NCBI GenBank assembly: GCA_903924465.1
Contig: CAIYBN010000142.1
Coordinates: 1-64,000 of the forward strand
Direction: 5' to 3'
DNA length: 64,000 nt
Source: an uncultured Myxococcales bacterium
GTDB lineage: Bacteria; Myxococcota_A; UBA9042
Shown here: positions 51,556 to 64,000 of the stretch, in pieces
Layout of the letters: every line of letters starts with the position of its first letter
Position numbering within the stretch: position 1 is the stretch's first letter
Notes under the pieces: generated by a model
Told to the model about the DNA's origin: nothing
Database searches by the model: none
Seen by the model: the letters and a program-made list of their open reading frames with translations, nothing else
Translations under genes and position numbers: made by a program

Positions 51556-52173
51556 TCAGTGGCCTCCACCGTGAGCGTGGGCATCTTCCGTGCTTTCGGG
51601 CGCAGCGTGCTCAAAACCGGCCGGTGGCGGTTCTGGCCGGTCGACATACTTCAGCGAACGCTTGGCCAGCACGACCGCACCGACCGCGGCGACCAGCAAG
51701 AGCACCGACACGAGTTCAAACGGCACGAGGAAGGTCGTGTACATCATGCGACCGACTTCCGGCACGGTGCCAAACTGCGCGAAGCCCGGGTCATTGAGGT
51801 CCACCGCCTGTGCACCCGCTGTCGTCAACTGGATCGCCGTGGCCAACTTGCCGAAGACAAACAGCGCGAGAATCCCCGCGGCGATGCGGCTCGGCGTGAT
51901 CCGCGTGTCCTGCAACTCGTCCGGGCCGAGGTTCAGCAGCATGATGACAAACGTGAACAGCACCATCACCGCACCGGCGTAGACGATGATCTGCAGCACG
52001 CTCAGCATGTGCGCCGACAGCAGCGCGTACAGGCCGGCCAGGAAGAAGAACGACACAATCAGCGAAATTGCCGAGTGAATCGGGTTGCGACCCATCGGCG
52101 GCAGCAACATCGCGGCCGACGCCACGACCGCGCCACCACCCAGCAGATAGAACATGATCTGTTCGCCAGTCAT
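51556..52173 (-). CDS. nuoJ: NADH-quinone oxidoreductase subunit J
   Basis: Membrane subunit of complex I, 205 residues with five helices. Core stretches are GRNPIHSAISLIVSFFFLAGLYALLSAHMLSVLQIIVYAGAVMVLFTFVIMLLNL, the family hallmark. A His-rich tail (AHAHGGGH) ends the protein. AAGGAG lies eight bases before ATG 52173. It follows nuoF after 19 bases, where nuoG, nuoH and nuoI would normally stand. Confidence 0.94.
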   Translation of the reverse strand: MTGEQIMFYLLGGGAVVASAAMLLPPMGRNPIHSAISLIVSFFFLAGLYALLSAHMLSVLQIIVYAGAVMVLFTFVIMLLNLGPDELQDTRITPSRIAAGILALFVFGKLATAIQLTTAGAQAVDLNDPGFAQFGTVPEVGRMMYTTFLVPFELVSVLLLVAAVGAVVLAKRSLKYVDRPEPPPAGFEHAAPESTEDAHAHGGGH

Positions 52174-52192
52174 CTGTTGAACTCCTTGGCGA

Positions 52193-53527
52193 CTAGGCAG
52201 CCGTGGGCTGTGCAGCCGGTTTGACGACATAGCCGTGGGCGGCAGCCCGTTGACGAATCGCAGCTTCCAGTTGCGGCCGGAATTTCGTGGCGATCGAGCG
52301 GATCGGCCAAGCCGCCGCTTCGCCGTGCGCGCAAATCGTGTTGCCTTCAATCTGGCCGCACGCCGAAATCAGCAGGTCGATGTGCTCGCTCTCGCCCAGC
52401 CCTTCGTCCATCTTGTCGGCGATCGCTTTGAGCCAGCCGGTGCCCTGACGGCAGGGCGTGCACTGGCCGCAGCTCTCGTGCTGGTAGAACGCGGTGACGC
52501 GCTGCATGACGCCGAGCAAATCCGTCAGGCCTTCCGCCATCACGGTGATGCACGCGGTGCCGAGCATGGAGCCGACCGGTTTCAGGCCGTCAAAGTCCAT
52601 CGCGACGTCGATCTCGTCCTTGGTCAGGAACGGGCAGGAACTGCCGCCGGGGATGATGGCGAGGATTTCGCGGTCGTCCGTGATGCCGCCGCCGAGCGTG
52701 TAGATGACGTCGCGCATGGACGCGCCCATCGGCACTTCGAACAGGCCCGGCGTCTTGACGTGACCGGCGACGCCAACCAGCTTCGTGCCACCGTTCTTGG
52801 GGGTACCGAGCGCGGCCCAGGCCTCGCCGCCCATTTCCAGGATGACGGGAACCGCCGACAGCGTCTCGGTATTGTTGACGATGGTCGGCATGCCGAACAC
52901 GCCGATATTGGCCGGAAACGGCGGCTTCAAGCGCGGCATGCCGGGCTTGCCTTCGATCGACTCGATGAGCGCCGTTTCTTCGCCGCAGATGTAAGCGCCC
53001 GCGCCGGTCTGCATGTAGACGTCGAGGTCAAAGCCGCTGCCTTGGATGTTCTTGCCCAGCCAGCCGGCCTTGTAGAGCTGGGCGATGGCGTCTTCCGTGA
53101 CGGCCTTGGAGTTCCAATACTCGCCGCGGATGTAGATGTAGCTGACGTGCGCGTTGATGGTGTACGCGGCAATCAGGATGCCTTCCAGCTGACGGAACGG
53201 GTCCAATTCCAGGAAGTAGCGGTCCTTGAAGGTGCCGGGCTCGCCTTCATCGGCGTTCACCACGAGATAGCGCGGGCGCTCGTCCTTGGGCAGGAAGCTC
53301 CACTTCATGCCGGTTGGGAAACCCGCGCCGCCGCGGCCGCGCAGGCCGGACGCTTTGACTTCGGCCAGCACGCCGTCGCGGCCCAATTCCATGGCCTTCT
53401 GCCACATCTTGAAGCCACCGTGCGCGAGGTAGTTTTCAAGCTTGGTGAAGTCGACGCCCAGATGATCGCGCAACAGCACGCGCTTTTCCATCGGATGCGG
53501 TGTGTAGGCGGTTGGCTTGGTGGACAT
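52193..53527 (-). CDS. nuoF: NADH-quinone oxidoreductase subunit F (NADH- and FMN-binding)
   Basis: Oxidises NADH and passes electrons through FMN and the N3 [4Fe-4S] cluster; 444 residues. Motifs: GLRGRGGAGFPTGMKW (NADH/FMN loop), VNADEGEPGTFKDR, GAGAYICGEETALIESIEGKPGMPRLKPPFPA, and the cluster ligands in HESCGQCTPCRQGT plus a later Cys in GNTICAHGEAAAWP. ATG 53527 follows GAGG, which overlaps the nuoE stop. The N-terminal MSTKPTAYTPHPMEKRVLL is a short extension. Co-translated with nuoE, with which it forms the dehydrogenase module. Confidence 0.97.
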   Translation of the reverse strand: MSTKPTAYTPHPMEKRVLLRDHLGVDFTKLENYLAHGGFKMWQKAMELGRDGVLAEVKASGLRGRGGAGFPTGMKWSFLPKDERPRYLVVNADEGEPGTFKDRYFLELDPFRQLEGILIAAYTINAHVSYIYIRGEYWNSKAVTEDAIAQLYKAGWLGKNIQGSGFDLDVYMQTGAGAYICGEETALIESIEGKPGMPRLKPPFPANIGVFGMPTIVNNTETLSAVPVILEMGGEAWAALGTPKNGGTKLVGVAGHVKTPGLFEVPMGASMRDVIYTLGGGITDDREILAIIPGGSSCPFLTKDEIDVAMDFDGLKPVGSMLGTACITVMAEGLTDLLGVMQRVTAFYQHESCGQCTPCRQGTGWLKAIADKMDEGLGESEHIDLLISACGQIEGNTICAHGEAAAWPIRSIATKFRPQLEAAIRQRAAAHGYVVKPAAQPTAA

Positions 53528-53537
53528 GTTCAAGACC

Positions 53538-54080
53538 TCAAGCGTGCGCGTGGTGTTGTTCGGCCAGCCAGCCCACCGGCGGGCCCAGCTTGACGCCCTC
53601 GGTTTGCAGTTGCGCCAGCAGTTCCTTCAACTTGGCCGGCGTGACCTTGAAATAGTCTTCCTTGTTGATCTGCAGCGTCGGCGCGCGATCGCAAGCGCAC
53701 AGGCACTGCACCGACTCCAACGTGAACAGACCGTCCGGCGTCGACTCGCCCGGCGCCAGACCCAGCGCCTGCTGGGCGACCGCCATCAGGTCGTCAGAAC
53801 CCAGCAAGTAGCAGGAAACATTGGTGCAAATCTGCACATGAAAGCGACCGACCGGCTTCTTGTGCAGCATCGTGTAGAACATCGCCGTCGCCAGCACCGA
53901 GGCGAGCGGCAATTCCAGCGTGTCCGCGACGAGTTGCATGACTTCAGGTTTGAGCCAGCCGAACTCGTCCTGCGCCACATAGAGCGTCGGGATAAGCGCA
54001 CCCTGCTTGCGCGGATAACGCCCGAGCAGATCAGCGATTTTTGCGTTGGTGGCGGCGGAGAAAGCGATGGGTTCCGACAT
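53538..54080 (-). CDS. nuoE: NADH-quinone oxidoreductase subunit E ([2Fe-2S])
   Basis: Carries the N1a [2Fe-2S] cluster; 180 residues. Helical N-terminal half (AKIADLLGRYPRKQGALIPTLYVAQDEFGWL), then the thioredoxin-like part with cluster ligands CTNVSC (C-x4-C) and CLCAC (C-x3-C). The ATG at 54080 follows GAGG nine bases upstream; the longer open frame is Pro/Arg-rich and not part of the gene. First gene of the nuo operon and transcribed from the 162-base region shared with the divergent nucleotidyltransferase gene. Confidence 0.95.
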   Translation of the reverse strand: MSEPIAFSAATNAKIADLLGRYPRKQGALIPTLYVAQDEFGWLKPEVMQLVADTLELPLASVLATAMFYTMLHKKPVGRFHVQICTNVSCYLLGSDDLMAVAQQALGLAPGESTPDGLFTLESVQCLCACDRAPTLQINKEDYFKVTPAKLKELLAQLQTEGVKLGPPVGWLAEQHHAHA

Positions 54081-54182
54081 GCAGACCTCAAGCACGGGCG
54101 GGCGCGAGCGCCGAAACGCGCGATTCGGGCCCGGCGGCGTTCTAGACGAGGGAGGCGGGGAAGTCAATCGGCCCGCGTTTCC

Positions 54183-54210
54183 TTGCCGCGGCTGTGGCAT
54201 CCGCTACGCT
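54183..54210 (+). promoter_or_regulatory. Candidate promoter of the nucleotidyltransferase gene
   Basis: TTGCCG (54183-54188), a 16-base spacer and TACGCT (54205-54210) lie about 33 bases before ATG 54243. The -10 is weak (three of six). The region also must hold the nuo promoter, for which I see no clear boxes. Confidence 0.3.
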
Positions 54211-54242
54211 TGGGCGTGGGCCACTGCCCGCGGGAGCTCGTC

Positions 54243-55031
54243 ATGCGCGCCTTCATTCTTGCCGCCGGATTGGGCACGCGCCTGCGCCCCCTGACCGAGA
54301 CATTGCCCAAGCCTTTGGTGGATGTAGCCGGCGAGCCGCTGATCGTCCGCGCGGTGCGGCAGCTGCGTGACGCAGGCGTGACGGAAATCGGCATCAACCT
54401 GTTTCATCTGGGCGAGCAAATCCCGGCGCGGCTCGGCGACGGCAGCGCGTACGGCGTCAAGCTCACGTATTTCGACGAGCGTCCCGAAGTGCTGGGCACG
54501 GGCGGCGGGCTGAAAAACGCCGAAACGTTCCTGCGCGGCGACGACGACCACTTCCTGCTGGTCAATTCCGATGTCTGGCACGATTTTGATCTGAAGAAGC
54601 TGGTTTTTGCCCACCGCCGCGATGCGCTCGCCACGATGGCGGTGCACCGGATGGGCCGGCGGCCGGAGCTCCACAATGTCGGCTGTCAGCCGGATGCGAA
54701 GACGCTGCGCGACGGTCAGGTCATCCACATCGCCGACCAGCCGACGGGCACCGATCCGACGTTTCGGGCGATCTATACCGGCGTGGCGGTCTACGCGACG
54801 CGGCTCCTCGACTACCTGCCGGCCGGCAAAGTGTCAGGGCTTGTCACGCACGGACTGGTGCCAGCAATGGCAGCGGGCGAAACGGTGCGCTTCTACGAAC
54901 CGCATGGCAGCTGGTTTGACTGCGGCACCCACGCGGAAGTGCTGCGCGCGAGCATCCACGCTTTGCGGACGCGCGGGCTGCGGGCGCAGGTGGTGAGCCG
55001 GGAAACGGTGCCTTATGGGTATGTGAGCTGA
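54243..55031 (+). CDS. Sugar-1-phosphate nucleotidyltransferase (MurU/RmlA/GlmU-like)
   Basis: A 262-residue enzyme that activates a sugar phosphate with a nucleoside triphosphate. The signature MRAFILAAGLGTRLRPLTETLPKPLVDVAG is complete (Arg and Lys for phosphate binding), followed by EVLGTGGGLKNAE, FLLVNSDVWHDFDL, and the C-terminal WFDCGTHAEVLRA with the metal Asp. Size and sequence without a C-terminal beta-helix fit MurU (N-acetylmuramate recycling) or a nucleotide-sugar synthase. The usual MurU partner kinase AmgK is not adjacent. GGGAG stands before the ATG at 54243. The substrate is open. Confidence 0.85.
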   Translation: MRAFILAAGLGTRLRPLTETLPKPLVDVAGEPLIVRAVRQLRDAGVTEIGINLFHLGEQIPARLGDGSAYGVKLTYFDERPEVLGTGGGLKNAETFLRGDDDHFLLVNSDVWHDFDLKKLVFAHRRDALATMAVHRMGRRPELHNVGCQPDAKTLRDGQVIHIADQPTGTDPTFRAIYTGVAVYATRLLDYLPAGKVSGLVTHGLVPAMAAGETVRFYEPHGSWFDCGTHAEVLRASIHALRTRGLRAQVVSRETVPYGYVS

Positions 55032-55046
55032 GGCCGCGTCCACCCG

Positions 55047-56942
55047 CTACTTCTCGTGATAATCCTTGCCAAATCGCTTGGCAAAATCGGTCTTGTCGAG
55101 CGCCTTCATGATGCCCTCGTCGTACTCAATCTTGCCGTCGTTGACGAGCTTCTCCAGCTGCTCGTTCAGCAGCATGTTGCCCTGCGCCTTGGCGGTCATC
55201 ATGATGTTCATGATCTGGTGGTTCTTTGCCTCGCGGATCAGGTTCGCCACGGCGTGACTGCCGACCAGCACTTCCAGCGCCGCGATGCGTCCGCCGCCCT
55301 TCTTCTTGCACAGCGTCTGCGCGACCACGCCCTTCAACACCTCGGACACCACCGCGCGAATCTGGCTTTGCTGCTCGGGCGGAAAGACGTCGATGATGCG
55401 ATCGACCGTGGAAATCGCCGTCGACGTGTGCAGCGTGCCAAACACCAAGTGACCGGTATTCGCCGTTTCCAGCGCCAGCTGAATCGTCTCCTGATCGCGC
55501 AATTCGCCGACCAGCACGATGTCCGGATCCTCGCGCAGCGCCGCGCGCAAGGCTCGGGCAAAACTCGTCGTGTGCGGGCCCACTTCCCGCTGGTTGACCA
55601 GCGCCTTTTGGCTGTTGTGCACGAACTCGATCGGATCTTCCAGCGTGATGATGTGCGTCCGCCGGTTGCGGTTGATGTAGTCGATCATCGCAGCCAGCGT
55701 CGTCGACTTGCCCGAACCGGTTGGCCCCGTCACCAGCACCAGGCCTTTGGGGTGATCACACATTTTCTGTACGCTGAGCGGCAGCCCCAACTGCTCCAGC
55801 GTCAGGATCTTCTGCGGAATCTGCCGCATCACCGCGCCGATGCCGTGGTGATCGCGAAAGACGTTGACGCGAAAACGTGCGACGTCCTTCAGGGCGTACG
55901 CAAAGTCCGTGTCGTTGTCGGCCAGGAACTGCGCCTGGTTGCGCTCCAGCATCGCCGGCGACAGCAGGTCCCACACGGCGGTTTCCGTCAGCATCGGCGC
56001 TTCGGGAATCTCGCGCATCTCGCCGTCCATGCGGAACCGCGGCTTGTGCTCGGCCGACAGGTGCAAGTCCGACGCGCCTTCCGCCACCATCCGCCGCAAC
56101 AGCGGGTCCAGCTTGGGCGCCGACAGCTTGCCCACCGGCGTCTTGACGACCAACTTGTTCTGGCCACCGATCGGCGTCGCCGCGACCGGTTCCGCGCTCG
56201 CGGCCGCCACCGGAACGGGAATCTCCTCCAGCTCCGGCATCGACTTCAGCAGGTGGTTGAACGCCGCGGCGTCGATGCGCATCGGCAAGAGGTCCAGCCC
56301 GGGCAGGAACGCGCGCGCGGCGTGCAGGGACAGCGAGGTCAAATCGTCGACAAAACCCAGCACCAGCTGCTGACCGTGATTGCCCAGCGGCAGCACGCGC
56401 TGACGGTGGATGAACTGCACCGGCAGCATCGTCGCCACGTCCGGCGTCGGCGGATTGGCCGCCAAATCGTAGAGCGGCAGCGGCACTTTGCGCTCGGTAT
56501 GCACGGAGCGGTTGGCCATCGCCACCGCCAGCGCCACGCCAAACGTGGGCGCACGCTCGCACAGCGCCTGGAGCAACGGCGCGGGAATTTGGAACAGCAA
56601 GACCTGTGGCTCCAACGCCACCGCCGTCAGCCGCCGCGGCTGGCCCAGCAGCGCGTCCACTTCGCCGATGAGCTCGACCTGCTTGGGCCGATCCATCTCA
56701 AACGCCTCCTGCATCCCCGGCGGCACCAGCCGCAGCGACACGGAACCGCGTAGAATCACGTGACAAGCATCCGCCGGATCGCCTTGCTTGGCGAACACCT
56801 CGTCCTGACCACACGCACACAGCACGCCCTGGCCGGCAAACCACGCGAGCGTCTCCGCATCCACGTTTTTGAACAGCAGCAGCGACTGGAGCGCTTGCAC
56901 CACCTTGGGCTGCAAATCCGGGGAAACAGGCTGCATTTTCAT
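55047..56942 (-). CDS. PilT/GspE-type ATPase with N-terminal cyclic-nucleotide-binding domain
   Basis: A 631-residue hexameric motor ATPase of the type IV pilus/secretion superfamily. Residues 1-155 are a cNMP-binding-type fold (FAKQGDPADACHVILRGSVSLRL, LIGEVDALLGQPRRLTAVA); residues 165-260 look like a GspE/MshE N-terminal domain; residues 275-620 are the PilT core. Walker A GPTGSGKST includes Lys412, the Asp box and Walker B are DPDIVLVGELRD, the His box is GHLVFGTLHT, with ALEVLVGSHAVANLIREAKN near the end and a short extra tail. PilT and PilU lack a cNMP domain, so the fusion implies direct control by cAMP or cGMP, or a structural use of the fold. The gene is alone apart from the giant cysteine-rich gene upstream. 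Confidence 0.9.
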   Translation of the reverse strand: MKMQPVSPDLQPKVVQALQSLLLFKNVDAETLAWFAGQGVLCACGQDEVFAKQGDPADACHVILRGSVSLRLVPPGMQEAFEMDRPKQVELIGEVDALLGQPRRLTAVALEPQVLLFQIPAPLLQALCERAPTFGVALAVAMANRSVHTERKVPLPLYDLAANPPTPDVATMLPVQFIHRQRVLPLGNHGQQLVLGFVDDLTSLSLHAARAFLPGLDLLPMRIDAAAFNHLLKSMPELEEIPVPVAAASAEPVAATPIGGQNKLVVKTPVGKLSAPKLDPLLRRMVAEGASDLHLSAEHKPRFRMDGEMREIPEAPMLTETAVWDLLSPAMLERNQAQFLADNDTDFAYALKDVARFRVNVFRDHHGIGAVMRQIPQKILTLEQLGLPLSVQKMCDHPKGLVLVTGPTGSGKSTTLAAMIDYINRNRRTHIITLEDPIEFVHNSQKALVNQREVGPHTTSFARALRAALREDPDIVLVGELRDQETIQLALETANTGHLVFGTLHTSTAISTVDRIIDVFPPEQQSQIRAVVSEVLKGVVAQTLCKKKGGGRIAALEVLVGSHAVANLIREAKNHQIMNIMMTAKAQGNMLLNEQLEKLVNDGKIEYDEGIMKALDKTDFAKRFGKDYHEK

Positions 56943-56962
56943 GAGGTGCGGCTCCGCGGGGG

Positions 56963-63172
<6,210 letters not shown>

Positions 63173-63355
63173 TCTGCTCCCCTTCACCCTCACCCGCCGG
63201 AGTGACATTGCCGGTCAGGGCACCCGTGCCGCCCGGCCAGACGGCCCAGTCTCGCAAATCAACTGCTCAAGCCGCAAGAATTTTCGCGGTGCCGACTGTG
63301 TTCGCTGCGCGGAAGGGGGGTAGCGCGGCGGACCTTTCAAGTCCCGATCCAACGG

Positions 63356-64000
63356 TCAGAAATCTTCCTCGTCGTCGTCCAAGGGCAAACCTTCCGGTGC
63401 GGAATTCTCATCCAAAGTGGTCAGAGGATTGGGCGCGGGCGGCGGAGTCGAAGGAATGTAGATGGTTGGCGAGGACTTTTGGTTCGCCGGTGGCGGTTCT
63501 GCCGGCGCCGACGCGGCCGACGGATCACTGACGTTGGACGTTTTGGGATTCGGTTTGCCCACTGCGGTCGTCTTCAACACGACGCGCCGGGCTTCGTCCC
63601 GCCCCGCCGGGTCGTCAGCCGTGCGACGCGCTTCCGCCACTTCAGCCGCACGAGCTGCCCCGTCCACCCGGTCTGTGTTTTCAGCCAGACTCGGGATGCT
63701 GACGTCGACGTCGGCGCCACCGGCCTGGTAGGGCATGCCGTGCACGCGCAGGGCTGAAGGCCCCGAGACGTTGAGCGCGACCCGCCCGGGCTGCGGCAAT
63801 TCCACCGTGATCGCTTCGTCGGGAACGGGCGGCGCAGGGGCATCCACCGCGACGACCACGCGCGGCGGCGCTGGCATCGCTTCGAGGGTCGGCAGTTGCT
63901 GGCTCTCGCGCGGCACGGGATGTTTCGCCGTATCCGCCAACGCGGGCCGTCGCTGCGAATCGCGCACCGACGGCGGCAGCGGCAAGCCATGCGGGTCTGT
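63356..64000 (-). CDS. C-terminal part of a Pro/Ala/Asp-rich protein (5' end outside window)
   Basis: An open frame runs from the window edge to a stop at 63356, at least 215 residues. The TTG near 63985 is only an internal codon choice; the frame stays open to 64000, so the gene almost certainly starts beyond the window. The visible part is rich in Pro, Ala, Glu and Asp. It has one strand-like segment (ITVELPQPGRVALNVSGPSALRVHGMPYQ, in parts) that may be a PEGA- or DUF-like beta domain, and ends in an acidic tail DDDEEDF. Kinases and other modular proteins of this lineage often end this way, but I cannot assign a family. The 183 bases between it and the giant lipoprotein gene hold that gene's promoter region; no clear boxes. 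Confidence 0.6.
   Translation of the reverse strand, partial: TDPHGLPLPPSVRDSQRRPALADTAKHPVPRESQQLPTLEAMPAPPRVVVAVDAPAPPVPDEAITVELPQPGRVALNVSGPSALRVHGMPYQAGGADVDVSIPSLAENTDRVDGAARAAEVAEARRTADDPAGRDEARRVVLKTTAVGKPNPKTSNVSDPSAASAPAEPPPANQKSSPTIYIPSTPPPAPNPLTTLDENSAPEGLPLDDDEEDF

Overview
The window reads as a gene-dense, GC-rich piece of a Gram-negative chromosome, most likely from the Myxococcota or a nearby deltaproteobacterial lineage. This is inferred from secreted cysteine-rich repeat lipoproteins that include a Myxococcus-type CGDG...C repeat, a Ser/Thr protein kinase, a CHASE2 adenylate cyclase, a PilT-type ATPase, complex I, and the order lysS - LolC/E permease - lolD - bamA. No rRNA, phage, insertion sequence or CRISPR array was seen. 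No gene-free stretch exceeds 300 bases.

Layout. 1-8.5 kb: minus-strand envelope and signalling genes (small lipoprotein, lipoprotein alpha-galactosidase, L,D-transpeptidase, M48 protease, SH3 protein, CHASE2 adenylate cyclase, Rieske lipoprotein). 8.5-9.8 kb: a cysteine-rich lipoprotein. 9.8-14.5 kb: two paralogous ATP-grasp ligases facing an S51/dipeptidase-E-like protein and an enterochelin-esterase-like hydrolase, the best candidate here for an undescribed system. 14.6-18.4 kb: a TetR regulator, a glycyl radical enzyme of the Cys-X-Glu eliminase type and its activase, each overlapping the next by 4 bases. 18.4-25 kb: a TPR/kinase membrane protein, a zinc-ribbon protein, two small proteins, an AarF/UbiB kinase-like protein and an OmpA-family lipoprotein.

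25-33.5 kb: prolyl oligopeptidase, HTTM-like membrane protein, cysteine-rich lipoprotein, LigB-type dioxygenase and a multi-pass membrane protein. 33.6-41.8 kb: tRNA-Pro(GGG), a nested palindromic element, then lysS, a LolC/E-type permease, lolD and bamA with two small genes, forming a lipoprotein-release and outer-membrane-assembly operon. 41.7-45.8 kb: a lipoprotein with PPC-like domains and skp on the minus strand, then an outer-membrane-type protein. 45.8-54.1 kb: a minus-strand complex I operon nuoE-F-J-K-L-M-N with nuoG, nuoH and nuoI missing. 54.2-64 kb: a sugar nucleotidyltransferase, a cNMP-binding/PilT fusion ATPase, a 2069-residue cysteine-repeat/LamG lipoprotein, and the C-terminal part of a proline-rich protein cut by the window edge.

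The dominant theme is the cell envelope: at least eleven products carry lipoprotein signals, and the genes to release lipoproteins (LolC/E-like, LolD) and fold outer-membrane proteins (BamA, Skp) are here too. Identifications come from motifs read in the translations. No database search was possible, so family names are recognition calls and substrates are mostly unknown.
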